Notes: generated by a model from the sequence alone, not told the origin. Shown: positions 9,722-21,707, counted from the first letter of the stretch. The stretch is 44,832 nt of DNA from Nemertoderma westbladi (GCA_032718475.1 JAUCBJ010008304.1:1-44832), one strand, 5' to 3'. Program-made: numbers and translations.

Positions 9722-11582
9722 TCGTGTTGGGTATATACAACAACAAAGTGTATCAACGGTCCGTCTTACAGTTAAAATGTAGTGCTACCCAGGCAATGCT
9801 TACAGATAACAATGTATAAAGTACCGGTATACAATATATTATATATAACAGTATTACAGCAAAACTGATATCACTCCTAAATACCGGTATATGCGTATAG
9901 CCTAAATTATATGAGTATATAAATAAGCGTACTGTTAGTACCGGTACGATCAATAATTAAACAATTGTGTTATAGTCAGTTATAGGAATTCGTTTCTGTT
10001 TACTTGGTGCTGATGTCAGGTAATAGGTTCAGCACATATGGTTTAGACTTAGTTGGATCTAACAGGCATACGGGTTTTAAATCTGATGAAATAAAATTTA
10101 AATTGAAATATATAAATATATATATGCCCGTAGCGGGTTTAATTAATATTTATCCTGATGTTGAGAGGATTACAAGCACAGTCAATTATTGTTAGAAATC
10201 ACAATTAATTGTTCTTATTCGTTCAGAGGTCACAGTAAGGATGGTAAACACTCAGTAGGGAGAGTTTATAGACACAATAATAATAATTTCTACTGACTAA
10301 GTTACATATCTCTATGAATTACTTAAATACGTACGACGGGTGGAGATTACACAATCTCTAAATAAACAACAAACAAAAGTTACACGTACAATTTTACGTG
10401 TAAATTTAACAAGAATTCTACTAACCAGAACCTTGAATCTCTGGTTCTTGCAGGGGTAATACGGAATTTTGATTGATTGGAATACGGAACTAATATAGTA
10501 GTAGCATTCAATAATATTTCTTTTTCCATTTTTCTAAGAGTCGAATTTTTGGTATAGGCTATAAAGTCTACTATATTTCTCTATTGACTATGTAATTGTA
10601 AAGATTTATGTTCTTATATGGAATTTGCGATATGAGATACCGTAAAACTTTAATTAAACTCGGTGTCAATATTAATTGATTTTTAAGTAAAGTTGATAAT
10701 TTTTTAAGGAGGGGGGCGGGGGGGGGGGGGGTTGTGGGGTAACCTCCTGCTGTTTTTAGAAATTTTAAATTTGTTTACATATCCAATATGGTTTGCATAG
10801 AAATCGATATACCATCGAAAAGAGAAACTAAAGTAAATAAAAATGTGAATTTTTTTGGCGCCCCCTAGCGGGTGGTGTGAGATTTACAACTTTTGCTAAT
10901 AAGACTACTCCTCCGCTATTTTCCATTTTTGTTTAACGATACCACATTTTTTTGGAAACAGAGCATGTTGATTTTCATTACTTTCTTTGACCAAGTTTTG
11001 TATTTTCATTTTCTATTTATGATAATTGGCAATTTTCTAAAAGAAAATTGTAAATTTTTAAAAAATTGAAATAATCCACGTTTAAAAATATGAGGAAATA
11101 TTCTGAAATCAAAAAAAGTAGTCGAAGCTAATTGAAGCTTATTAATTTTCATAAAAACCAAAAATTATAAAAAAAGGTTAGGAAATGGCGGAGGAGTATA
11201 ATTTTTCGTGTGAAAAAATGTCACTCAGAGATAGATACCTTCAAAGTTCAAACCTTCCCGCGCAAAATTGCCTTTATGAGGTCTGGTTGGTTAAAGTGTC
11301 TGACAAAAAGGAAGCACACCACCGAGCTAAAATTATATTTACGGGGATTTACGGGGTCTGTGTAATATTTGGTGGAATCTGGTCTGTCCGTCGGTCGGTC
11401 GGTTGTCTGTCTGTCTTACATTTTGACAGGCAGATTGCCAGACAGATATTCCACGATAACTCGAGAAGTACTGTAATATATTGGAAATAACTGAAAAATC
11501 ACCGTCGATTCTGTATATATTGATACAACTTCATATATATTGTTTTATATATTTTTACTGTAGGCGTATGACGCTGTGTACA
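9722..11582. other. Non-coding AT-rich region downstream of the aminopeptidase
   Basis: Contains three TACCGGTA palindromes (9822, 9882, 9939), a G-rich run with a long poly-G at about 10711-10731, and a GTCG/GTCT microsatellite at 11381-11415 inside a 101-codon open frame (11185-11490) that I do not accept as a gene. The 3' untranslated region of the aminopeptidase should lie just below 11583; no AATAAA was found there. Confidence 0.4.
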
Positions 11583-11820
11583 TCAGTCAGTATATGCAGT
11601 TCGATGAGTTAACAACCATTCTTCTACCGTAACAACAACCCCGTTAGCTATCCAAATATGATTTATTTCAGTCTCAACGATAGCCAATTGGAGGGCGGAC
11701 TCTAAAGATTTGCCTGGCTTCTGATTGGCTAATCCAGTTATTTGGTCTAGGTCTTTGTCGGTCTGCCAACCCACCGTTGCAAGTGGAATTAAATCAGCCA
11801 GTAGTTGGTAATCATCCCTT
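11583..11820 (-). CDS. M1 aminopeptidase, last coding exon (C-terminal helical domain)
   Basis: The acceptor CATGCAG| has its AG at 11822-11821, and the exon ends at TGA 11585-11583. With the split Gly codon it reads GRDDYQLLADLIPLATVGWQ and ends at residues AYTD. LESALQLAIVETEINHIWIANGVVVTVEEWL corresponds to the final helices of ERAP1-like C-terminal domains, where a pattern of the type ALE.A.E....NI.W...N...V..WL closes M1 aminopeptidases; that quoted stretch is at about 11662-11612. The five exons A-E (29659-29417, 23728-23636, 12717-12543, 12339-12194, 11820-11583) sum to 895 nt and encode 297 residues plus a stop without frame conflict. The zinc-binding and GAMEN regions are not in the window. 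Confidence 0.8.
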
Positions 11821-11967
11821 CTGCATGAAAGTAAAATAATTATGTATTATGTAATAATAACTAAATTCAATAAATGTAATAAATCAATAACAAACGACAT
11901 ATGTAGTCGCGATGTGAATGAAAGACGACTACAACTCCAGAGGAAAGAGCATGTAAAGGAAACATAG

Positions 11968-12031
11968 TATGCAGCATAGTTAAGTACGCAGCATAGTTGA
12001 CTATGCAGCATAGTTGAATATGCAGCAACCC
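11968..12031. repeat. 17-bp tandem repeat in an aminopeptidase intron
   Basis: About 3.8 copies of TATGCAGCATAGTTGAC with small changes, starting at 11968, 11985, 12002 and 12019. It lies within the 373-bp intron between the last two exons. Confidence 0.85.
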
Positions 12032-12193
12032 AACAAAAAAAGAAGCATTTTCGAATATACGCGGATATAAACAGCATATAGTTGACGAAACAAGTTTTTT
12101 AAAATATAAATAATTTCCATCACAATGTAAATTCAGTATGACATTTCAAGTAATATTTTATCCAAGAAATTACAGTTGTAATTAATATTTTAC

Positions 12194-12339
12194 CCGATAT
12201 TATCCGCGTTTAATGTATGTTTGATGATAAATCGCCAAACATTACGTTGTCCCGTCCTCGTTAGAGCCAATCCTTTCAGCTGATTTAGCAACCTCCATGG
12301 GTACGGGTACCAATTCACTTTGTCAAACTTGGACAGAAG
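12194..12339 (-). CDS. M1 aminopeptidase, penultimate coding exon
   Basis: The acceptor TTTGCAG| (AG 12341-12340) and donor GG|GTAAAA (GT 12193-12192) bound 146 nt in phase with both neighbours. It encodes LLSKFDKVNWYP, then NVWRFIIKHTLNADNI. In the ERAP1-like domain the corresponding helix pair ends with a conserved YTLNPDLI-type phrase just before the loop, which HTLNADNI matches. The 17-bp tandem repeat at 11968 lies in the 373-bp intron that follows. Confidence 0.8.
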
Positions 12340-12542
12340 CTGCAAAGTGATAATAAATAGATGAGGTAGAGCTAGTCAAAAAAATTATGAAATTAACCTG
12401 ATTACGACTCTTCAATCTAAAAATATAAAGATTTACTTTCACTAGTGAGTTAGATTTTCATAAAATTTATTTTGCATTTTTATTGCGTTAGCTTATTAAA
12501 GAAGACTTACTACGATATTTAATTTATTAATATTAGGCCTAC

Positions 12543-12717
12543 CTCCATTTGCACGTCATCTTCAGTAGCACACGACATCCCATACACAATATCCTCAACG
12601 TGACCCGTTTCATCAAGGTGTTCTCTACTCTTCCTATCAAACTCTTCCAGTAACTCTAAACTGCCTCGGCTTCTCATCTCCCCACAGTAAACATATTTCC
12701 TTAGGTAATTTGGAACG
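12543..12717 (-). CDS. M1 aminopeptidase coding exon (VYC motif)
   Basis: The acceptor ATTACAG| (AG 12719-12718) and donor GAG|GTAGGC (GT 12542-12541) bound 175 nt. It starts with the third base of a split Ser codon and reads VPNYLRKYVYCGEMRSRG, then FDRKSREHLDE and GMSCATEDDVQME. The phrase P..LR..VYC..... is a hallmark of the C-terminal domain of M1 aminopeptidases (aminopeptidase N, ERAP). The 58 whole codons are all open. Confidence 0.85.
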
Positions 12718-13724
12718 CTGTAATATTGTAATTAATTCGTAATTTTACACTTGAATTTAGAAATTTAAACATTATTTAAAAATTAGTTGATTATTTTATT
12801 TACATATTTATTAATTAAATTGGTCACTAAAACAATTTTTGTCTTCTATATTAAATAGTTTTTTTTCACTAAACTTTTTTCTCTAAAATATGTGGATTCA
12901 TCAACTAAAGTACATTACTAAAAAATTTATTTTGGAGACATTACTGTAACTTGTGGTATTGAATGTAGTTTATTGTTTTGGTTAGAACAACGTGCAGTTG
13001 GTTTATAAGTAATACATTTTAGTGATAATAATTGTTTAAATCGATTTACTAGAAATTGAATAATTCAGTGACTTTCGTGTTAAAATTTAATCCCGGACTT
13101 TCCAACCCGGACTTTTTGTCCCGCACAAATTCGTCTCTGTCTATTTGTCTCGTGCTTTTAGTCCCTGACATTTCATCCAAAACTCGGACATTTCTTCCCG
13201 GACGTTCTATGTGACTTCTTCCAACTCCTGTAACTTTATATTTAATATCAGAAGTCACACCATCCTTGTACTGTAGTTCCATTACAAAATAAAATACATT
13301 GATTTTTATTGTGGATGCCAATTCCGCTCAAGTGACAGACATATTACGGAAATTGTCCATCAATAATGACATCCTGAGGTATTATACTGTAATTTCCCAT
13401 TAATAGGCATTTTTGCAACATGGTAAGTGATTTCCAAATATAGACCACATCTGAACCCCGCCAAATATGACCCAAATCAAAATATCGTATCTGAATTCGC
13501 ATTTGAATATTAATTCAATCGCATAATCACTAATTCCCTTTGTCATCTATATTTGACTCACACACATTTTCTTGGCCCCTCTCATGTGCTGCGCGAATGT
13601 CTATCAAAAAATTGACCTTGCCTCACACTGATAATTCGAGTTTGCGAAATATTTTGCGAAAGAAGAGCGGTTTGTCAGTGGTGGCGTATTGGTAGATGGA
13701 GGCCCCCCGAGGTCAGAAAATACT
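12718..13724. other. Intron start, non-coding
   Basis: First part of the 10.9-kb aminopeptidase intron. At 13085-13210 a degenerate repeat of CCCGGACNTTT occurs several times and keeps a 90-codon minus-strand frame open (13049-13321); I treat that frame as repeat-derived. No exon was recognised. Confidence 0.4.
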
Positions 13725-13850
13725 AGAGTAGGGCCTGAAGCGGTTAACCGGTTAATTCAAATTAACCGTTTACAAATTGATTAACCGGTTAACCAGTTAA
13801 TTGGAAATGGTTAACCGGTTGACGGAAAATTTAACCGCTTCAGGGCTCTA
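13725..13850. mobile_element. Short MITE-like hairpin rich in TTAACCGGTTAA
   Basis: The arms CCTGAAGCGGTTAA (13734-13747) and TTAACCGCTTCAGG (13831-13844) are exact inverted repeats; outside them both flanks read TAGAG on the appropriate strand. The loop repeats TTAACCGGTTAA-type palindromes. CAGGGC-type ends suggest a hAT-related MITE, which is inference; no clear target duplication. A second CAGGGCTGG-type end sits at about 13977. Confidence 0.6.
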
Positions 13851-14496
13851 ACCAGAATGTTTGGAGCTTATTCACGCCATAATAATAGACTAAAAGCGCA
13901 GAACTAAAAGTACCTCACAATAAGAGAAAACAAATAATAAGATAGTGACATTTCCCTTCAACAAACATCCATCATCAGGGCTGGAAATTAAACCGCTACA
14001 GCGAGTGCGTAAACTTGGTTAGGGCGTCAAGTAAGTTTTGTAATTCTTAGGGCCATCCTCCATCATGTGTCTCCCCTACGGGATGTGCTGTCTATGTACC
14101 CAGTCACTAACCGGACTGCTCACCTATTTGCGAACACCCATTTCAAAATACTATCCCATAAATTTTTAACTATTTTTATATCTATTAATTTTATAATATT
14201 ATTCATTAGGCAGCCTTGTAAATATAATAATATATTATATTATTTGCGTTTGTGATTTTAAAATTAATAACCTGAATTGAATAAAAGTATATACACCATT
14301 ACTCGTAATAGATTGTCATTTTCTGATGACACGGACGCCCCCCCCCCCCCCCCCCCCCCAACTTTTCTACAAATCTTTATCATATGAAACTCACCGTGGT
14401 TGTTACCATGAAGAGGGAATTTTGATTTTGCCTTTAAATTAACCCTTTCGCACCTAATACAGGATTTCATTTGTACCCCATAACCTTAACTAAAAT
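13851..14496. other. Non-coding, with a long poly-C tract
   Basis: Intronic. Contains a run of about 21 C at 14338-14358. Open frames here (14067-14255, 14264-14470) have no recognisable content. Confidence 0.4.
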
Positions 14497-14975
14497 CATA
14501 AATCTGAAGTCTGTCGGTCTTTCTGTCAGTTTGTCTGTCAAGACTTAAGAAGAATAAAATATAACTAACATACTTGCTCTGTGGGTTTTAAAGGTCGGTG
14601 ATTTTATTTCTGATATTATCTTTCACGATTACATAAATCTAGTCTGTCTGTCTGTCGGTCTGTCGGTCTTTCTGTCCGTCAGTCTCTCGAAACTTAAAAA
14701 AGAATACAAACTAACTAATATTCTCGCTATGGGGGTTTTAAGGGTTGCAGATTTCATAGCTGATGTCAGTTCTCCCGTTTACATAATTTTACTATGTCTA
14801 TCTGTCGGTCTTTCTGTCAGACAGTCTGTCGAAACTTAAAAAATAATACAAACTAACCAATATTCTCGCTATGGGGGTTTTTAAGGGTTGCAGATTTCAT
14901 ATCTGATGTCAGTTTTAATGTTTACGTAAATTCAGTCTGTCTGTCTGTCGGACTTTCTGTCAGTCAGTACTACTG
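14497..14975. repeat. About 145-bp tandem repeat, 3.4 copies, with GTCT microsatellite core
   Basis: Each copy runs from a TACATAAATCT-like start, through a (GTCT)n/GTCG block, then GAAACTTAAAAAA, ATATTCTCGCTATGGGGGTT, GGGTTGCAGATTTCAT and CTGATGTCAG. Copies begin near 14497, 14631, 14780 and 14922; the last is partial. The first is the most diverged. Confidence 0.8.
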
Positions 14976-15145
14976 TAATAGATGGTTGGCAATACGCCAT
15001 ATACCTAACACTAATAATACAGTCTACAATACAGCCTATCTACAGTACAGAATGGATTTTTTGCCCTGAAGAACACTAAATGTCATCAATACTACACACC
15101 AGTATACCTACGGTAAAAGTTCCAGTAAAATATGGTATTCCAGCA

Positions 15146-15198
15146 TGACGTCCACTGCAAGTCTTAGTGCTGTCCATGGTGACGTGCAGTGGACGTCA
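15146..15198. repeat. Perfect 14-bp hairpin
   Basis: TGACGTCCACTGCA at 15146-15159 and TGCAGTGGACGTCA at 15185-15198 form a stem with a 25-base loop. Possibly a short transposon relic; no function is assigned. Confidence 0.7.
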
Positions 15199-15298
15199 TA
15201 GGCTCTAAGTGGTTTTAAGTAGTTAAGAGTAAGTAGTTAATTAAGTAGTAATTAAATTTTTATAAGCGTATAAAAATAACTATTTTTTTTACATAATT

Positions 15299-15985
15299 GT
15301 GAGCAAAGTAGCACTTTGCAGCGTTATGACCCGAGTTTATTTATGTACCGAGCGAGCGCAGCGAGTGAGGTTTACATAAATAAACAAGGGTCTTTAACAC
15401 TGAAAAGTGACCTTTGCAAGCAATGATGTATGTAATTTTGTTACATTATGTCAACTTATCAGCGTTCGGTATCTGAAGAAAGGATTTTATGAATGCTCAT
15501 TTATAAACATTTTAACCATGTGCTATATCGAATATAAGTTAAATTTATTGACAGGTACACAGTATTAATTATACATTTATAACAAATTAAAGTTTATTGG
15601 AATTTATCTCCTGCATGAATATGATAAATCTTTGATCCATCTTGACCTTGGTCGACTGAAGCAATACCGAACATTGTCGCCATTTTCTTTTGTCATTTTC
15701 TCTAAAATATCTTCTATTGGACGTTTCGCCTTAATGGATTACAGTACACAATAAACAATTATTTACGTACAGCAGCTTGTCCCGTCACTGCAAACTGGAT
15801 AATAAAGCAACACTCATTAATAGAAATGGGTATAATACATTCTGGAATACGGTAATTGAAGTTGTTTCCATGTTATTGATTTCTTTGCAGCGTTCCGTCC
15901 AATAGGCCGCAACGCTGCAAAGTAGTACTTTGCAGCGTTACGAGTAATTCACAAAGAATGCTGTTAAGTTGACATAATGTAAAAA
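15299..15985. mobile_element. Inverted-repeat element with GCAAAGTANTACTTTGC palindromes
   Basis: 15442-15466 and 15957-15981 are inverted repeats matching at 23 of 25 positions (TACATTATGTCAACTTA core). A palindrome with arms CGCTGCAAAGTA and TACTTTGCAGCG sits at 15913-15937, and a diverged copy (GCAAAGTAGCACTTTGCAGC) at 15303-15322 shows a second occurrence. Inside, on the minus strand, 15738-15604 is a coding-like stretch (AKRPIEDILEKMTKENGDN, later RPRSRWIKDLS) ending in TAA. I do not recognise the protein. Best read as a degraded DNA transposon; boundaries are uncertain. Confidence 0.5.
15604..15738 (-). pseudogene. Unrecognised coding-like fragment inside an inverted-repeat element
   Basis: About 44 codons, charged and soluble-looking (KRPIEDILEKMTKENGDNVR, then YCFSRPRSRW), ending at TAA 15606-15604. 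The upstream boundary has an in-frame TAA and a possible acceptor AAG, so it could be a terminal exon. The amino-acid composition looks protein-like compared with the AT-rich surroundings. Its place between inverted repeats suggests a transposon gene remnant. Function unknown. Confidence 0.35.
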
Positions 15986-17483
15986 AAATGTATTTTGCTA
16001 AATCACACTATATGAAAGGTATTGTGGCCATTCTTCACCATAGCATAGTCGTAATTTTTTAAACATTAATTAGAAAACCTGCGTTGCAAGGATTTGAAAT
16101 ATGTAACAATATCTGAATTTCGTTGAGAAACAGCTGAGATATAGGCGTTTAAAAATTGCAAGAATTATTCGCTGAGGGCCATTTATTCTATTTAATAAAT
16201 ACATTAAATATTCTAGAACGTGTCAAGGTACTTTTATAACATTAGAGTATTTCTTACTCTGAGAGAGAATTTGATGTTTTACGAATTTTAGCTCCTCTAT
16301 ATACGAACTTTAAGAGCTAATCTGCAACCATTTAATGGATATTAATTAAATAAGTATTAATTAATTAATTAGCATACAGATATGTACCGGTATATATATA
16401 ATATATGTATATAATTAATTATGAATAACTTACTTTGTTAAATATTAAATGCATTATAGAGAACGTGTTATTAATTTTATTTGTTGTAATTCACTTTTTT
16501 TATGAAAACACAGAACAATTTTGTAAATTTTTTTCAATTTTTTAAAGTAATGTTCGTATTACATTTCAAAGTAATTTTCATGACATTAATAATAATAATA
16601 TTGCATTTAAATAGATTTCGCTGATGGTATTCACAGATTATTTAATATTCTAAAATATTATAATATCACAATAGGGCCTATATTACCTATTTTGCTCTCT
16701 CGATCTATATAACGGTATTTCATTATGGAAGAAGCTTCGATATTTATGCTGAAATAGGCCCAGATAAAAGTGAGAGAAGACTTACAACAAATAAAATTAC
16801 GTAAGTGGTTGCAAAAAGTAACATTTTTTCTCTTGCTTTCTCATTTGTCTCGCTACGCTCGAGAAATAAGTCTAATTTTTTGCCACCACTTAATTAAAAT
16901 AGTCATTGTGAGCAGAGATGGGCAATATGCCAGCCTATACAATATCTCTACCGCGTAGCTATTCATACATAAATGAGTGTTCAAAAATATTGTGTATTTA
17001 TTATAGAAAAAAAATGGCCTTACCGAACGAAGAACGCTCTTCGAGTTTATTACGTTGCGTTTTCACAAAAGACACTTCTTTAAGAAACGTATGAATTATT
17101 TTTAAGCAAAATCGAAAATTCCGTTAACAAACAACTACGGTGAGTTGTACTAGTTGTGTTTCAAATTCCAAGCAATATCACAATTACGGGTCATGATGTA
17201 TTGAATTACGACCCAGTGTAACCAGTGAGGTCATGTGTTTTTCCCCATCGTATATAACAACTGGTGGAGTCATAAATACATCTACCTAACTACATATAAA
17301 ATAACTATAAACTATAAGTCATAATAACTGCGCACAATCTTTTTCAGTAATCTTTAATATGATTAATTTCTAAATGTCAATAAAATAATTGTAAAACTTC
17401 AACATCATACATACAACACCTTCAATATCATAGAATACAATATATAATATTATATAATATTGTACAAAGATTAAATTATGATT
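15986..17483. other. Non-coding AT-rich intronic region downstream of the synthase
   Basis: Includes one TACCGGTA at 16385, AT-rich simple sequence around 16360-16430 and no coding signal. The 3' untranslated region of the sphingomyelin synthase gene should begin just below 17484; the poly(A) site is not clear. Confidence 0.4.
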
Positions 17484-19483
17484 TCATTTAATACCAGGTC
17501 TATACAGTACGTCTTCGTACTTAATATTGTCTTTCCGACATAATTTAAAGAATCTCCGCACGAGGGCGCTAAAGAAAGCAACAGGAGCGACTACAATGTT
17601 TGGTGGTTCGAATTGGTATCCAATAATACCAGAAACATTTCGCTCTAAATAGCAGAAAACAGGGAACCAGTAGACGCTAGCTAGTAAGTTATGGATTCCG
17701 GGTTGTTTTAATTCAGAGTTATTAGCTAAAGTATGGTAAGCCCAAAAAAAGTTGGTGGATATATAATAGGCAATTATCACGTCTATAGTGTAATGTTCAT
17801 GCCCCATTAATATAAACGCGACAGCGACTATATAGACCGAGGTAGTTAGGTATCTCAACCACCACAAATTCTTCGGGGAATAATAGCGAATAAACAGCCA
17901 AAAGGTAGTCAAGGATACAGTGTGCCCGGAGTAGATGTAGTCGCCACAGAGATGGTGTTCGTTGGAGACGTTGAGGCCGAATCCAAGCAGGACTTCGAGA
18001 GCGCGTTGGAATTTTCTTCCCCAACCCACATGGGGTCCGCATTCAATGTCCAGGTCTGGCCGCGGTAGATGCGTTACTAGGATACATATAACACGTAGCC
18101 CTAGTACAGGAATAACAACGGTCACTTCATTCCGACACCAAACTCCTCATTCTTCCCCTTCCAACTTGCGCTTACTAACAAATATAATATGCTATATGCA
18201 TAAAAAATATATTTGAAACATTTTTTCACTCGCTTTGTGTGCTATTAGAATTAGCATTACTCTTATTAGCGTTTAAATATGGTGATTAGACCCCCCCCCC
18301 CCCCCCAAAAAAAAACACAGAAATTATCGGAAAGGAAATAGAACATTACTTTGCAAAAAGTAACAATTTTTAGCATTCTGCCTCTGGTGGGTTTATTACA
18401 CTGGTATCACCGAGTCTTATAGAAAATCGAGGGTCATACCGGTAACCCGGGTAACGGCTATATAGCGATGCTAGCCTACATTATCTAAAGTATGTTTGTA
18501 ATTTTCTCTATTTCTATCGAATTTTACAGTTCTAGTAAAATTGCCAGCTATCTTTTCAATATCAATGGGGGCACTATTCATTCAGTATTAATTCAACAAG
18601 ACCCATAGTTATATTATGTTTTTTTTTGTTGATGGTGCACTGCCTGAATGAGTTGTAGTAAAATTGAATTTGAATTTCCCTCCATTTATATAGAGTTGTA
18701 ATCTTTCCACTTTATAATATTATATAATTACACTACTTTATAAAAAAAGATGCAAAATTTTGACTTTCTGAAGATATGACAATTTGACTAAAACTATGAA
18801 AAATATTTCAATATTGTTGATTTTTATAGATTTTTAGCTCAAAAGTTTAAGGCAATATATTAGATATCTTGGTTTTACAGGATAAAATCAGCAATATTGA
18901 GAAAAATTTTAAAGGGACATAATTTTGAGGAGATTGTGCGAATGCAATGACCGTTAAGGCCAGTAGCTGTACCGTATAGGTTGCCGATTAGAAAGAAAAG
19001 CCTGCGAAATATAATCCATCTGTGTTTCTGTGAGCAAATAATAACAAACATGATTAATCCCAAAGACATTCCTATATGTTCGCTGGCTGGAAAGGCCCAC
19101 GATCGGCGATGCTGTCTGTCTAGAATGACGTCAGACAACGGTTTAGCTTCAACATCAATAAAATCATTAACAACCGAGAGAGCGATAGCAGTTAAAATGA
19201 GATTAAATAACATGAAAAGGAAAGTCATGAATGTTTTCAGTTTCTCTTTCGGATAATTTTCGTTTTTCATAGCAGAGTTTGATTTAATTGTCCTTCCGTT
19301 ACAGTTTGGTATTTGAACCAGTGCGGTTTTAGGCATGTTATCGATAAATCTCGTCAATGAATTGGTTGTTTTCTCGAGGTTTTGAAATATAAATGTTCGT
19401 TTTTCACCCTCAACATGAATAATAGGGATAATTACACAGACGTTAGGATTCACCATATTATTAAAGACATCACCATCGGTCAT
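17484..19483 (-). CDS. Sphingomyelin synthase (phosphatidylcholine:ceramide cholinephosphotransferase), two exons
   Basis: Exon 1 is 19483-18973 and exon 2 is 18100-17484. The donor G|GTACAG (GT 18972-18971) and acceptor TACTAG| (AG 18102-18101) join in phase to 375 residues, close to vertebrate SMS2 length. The start ATG has TAA two codons upstream. The enzyme moves phosphocholine from phosphatidylcholine to ceramide in Golgi or plasma membrane. The first membrane helix is at about 84-104 and the second at about 136-151; the join gives FFLIGNLYG then LRVICILVTHLP, as in the family. The D3 motif CGDYIYSGHT (222-231) and D4 HEHYTIDV (271-278) supply the catalytic triad H230, H273 and D277. LWWLRY and YYI.T..FWAYHTLAN also fit. 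There is no SAM domain at the N-terminus, so it resembles SMS2 more than SMS1 or SMSr. The whole gene lies in the 10.9-kb intron of the aminopeptidase on the same strand. Confidence 0.92.
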
Positions 19484-21500
19484 TATTTAAATAACTCTGA
19501 ACAACTATTTACATATTTTACATATTTTAGTGTAAAATAGCAGAGAGCTCACGCAGAGAGCTAGTGAAATTAAATATAACGAGGATTACAACAGTGAAAT
19601 AAAGTAGTATTATTCTACTACATTCTATCTATATAGTCACTAAAAGGTAAATAATTTAATTTAACACTTTTGCATAAATAATACTCAAAATAATATATTG
19701 ATTATTTGGTTTCGGATTAGTTGTTCATTGGAATTGAATATTTGAGACCGCTAAATTATCTTTCAATTATAATAATGAATTATGATTTATTATATGTCTT
19801 AGTCTATCGGAATAGCAGACAAACAATTAAGGGGAATTTTTACAAGGGGAATGGAATGGAGTGGACATGGAAAGGAGGTTAATATATTATTAAGACAAAA
19901 ATAATTAAAATAATTACATTCAGGAAGGGTCCTCCTTTATAAACAGAAAAATAAGGACCTGATCTTAGGCAATAATGGTGAGGAAGTTAATATTTTATAC
20001 CAAGAATACGTTCTATACAGTGAAAACTTGCCTGAGCTTTTCAAAACACAATAAAACAAAACAAAATAAAAATTGCGACACAATAATTGGTGTAGGCCCT
20101 ACTTACAAACCTATAATTATCATCGACTGATACAGGTATACAAATATTCAATGTTGATTTAAATCATTTAATTTAATTTAAATTTAATTCTATTTAATTT
20201 AAAAATTACCTATGTTCACCAACGACTTAAACAGCCATTGGTAAATATCATCAATAATTAGCGAATCTTAAAGTAATTTACAAAATAATCATATAGTGGC
20301 GCACACTGACCGCAAGTGCAGTAGAAAGTGACTGGCAGGGCGAGAAGTCTGCTTCATTATCTTTAACTGGCGATCAATGAGTATAGATAGACAAGGGAAA
20401 AGCGAAATGGAAATATGGATTAGGTGGGATATGTAGAGATGGACCTGCTTTTAGTACCACTTCCTGGCACTCATCAGGTCAGAGTGATAAACACATAGTT
20501 CCTATGGCGACCTTCCATCACTTTCTGTTCTCGAGCCCCCCAGTAACAGCAAACATCTCTACATTTCAATTAACATTTTTAATAAAAAATATATATATAT
20601 TTATTTATATTTCTGCCACCCATAAATTGTTCAACCTATACAACACGTAAATGCCATCCTTCTAAGTACTGTAGGGAAAGTTTTATATTCCAATTATTTG
20701 AATAGGGAATTACCACAAATTATAAACGATGTATTTTCAGTGCGTCCCCTAGAATAACTATCAGAAGCTACAAAAAGAAGCTGTAACAAATTACTCCACT
20801 GGAACTAAACATAAAAGGATAATAATTCACAAGAGAAGTCAGTGATAAGTACAACATTATATTTAATTAATTTTCGCATCTCTCTCCACTGCTATATTAA
20901 ATATACATACCATCTTCCTTCATAACAAACAAATCAATATCTTTGTAACAACATAGTGTTTATATAACATATATATTATTGAATATAGTTAAGCAGCTTA
21001 AGTAATGGTGTGTTCTATGTCGTATATTGCTTTTACGCCGTCTTAGTATTACCTACAATACTGTAATGGGATTTAATGATGGAGATTTCAATTAGTTTTC
21101 TGTTATGCTTGCTGCTTTCTGAGACCATCAAGGATTCAAAAAGTCTTAAAAATACTAGACGTAACACACGATAAGTTAATTAATATTAAGCATTAGAATA
21201 ATGTGACAGAATATCATGGTCTACTACAATCAGCATAAACTTTAACAGCAATAAGACACAAAAATACCTGCCCCTGTATCGTACCTGTGAATACATCTAA
21301 GTCTGGCGCCTTACCTAGTGAGCTATGAGAAAGATAAATTACCACAGAAACAACAATAATAATTATGGTAATAGTCATGGTTATAGTAATAATTATACTG
21401 TAATTACGTTTTATAATAAATTGTACTGTACATCGTTACATCTAACTCGTTGAGTCGGAATATTGTCTCGCTCTTGGTAGAGTTTTACGTAGTGTAATTA
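19484..21500. other. Non-coding intronic region upstream of the synthase
   Basis: Would hold the synthase promoter and any 5' non-coding exon (GTTGTTCAG at about 19498-19506, minus strand, is a possible acceptor). AT-rich; no coding exon was seen. Confidence 0.4.
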
Positions 21501-21514
21501 CGTTTTGTATTTGT

Positions 21515-21693
21515 AAAGATGATAGAAAAAATAAAGTATTGAGGGTCTTTAGCTGGTTATATTATATTAGATAAAGATTAATCTATAATAATATATTTCT
21601 TATATATTAAAATATATATACCCTCAATACTTTATTTTTTCTATCATCTTTACACTATGCTGCCGCTGGTGAATGCCTACCACTTCATCCGTT
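21515..21693. mobile_element. 179-bp hairpin element with 14-bp target-site duplication
   Basis: CGTTTTGTATTTGT occurs at 21501-21514 and 21694-21707, flanking the insert. Within lies a perfect 34-bp inverted repeat (21512-21545 and 21621-21654) around a 75-base AT-rich loop; the left arm overlaps the end of the duplication by three bases, and the right arm ends 39 bases before the right duplication. A non-autonomous insertion; family unknown. A long target duplication fits a target-primed (SINE/LINE-mobilised) insertion better than most DNA transposons. Confidence 0.7.
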
Positions 21694-21707
21694 CGTTTTG
21701 TATTTGT

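Noticed and set aside
11185-11490. 101-codon plus-strand open frame
   Set aside because: Half of it is translated GTCG/GTCT microsatellite; no recognisable domain or splice context.
13049-13321. 90-codon minus-strand frame
   Set aside because: It runs through a degenerate CCCGGAC repeat; no domain and no exon signals.
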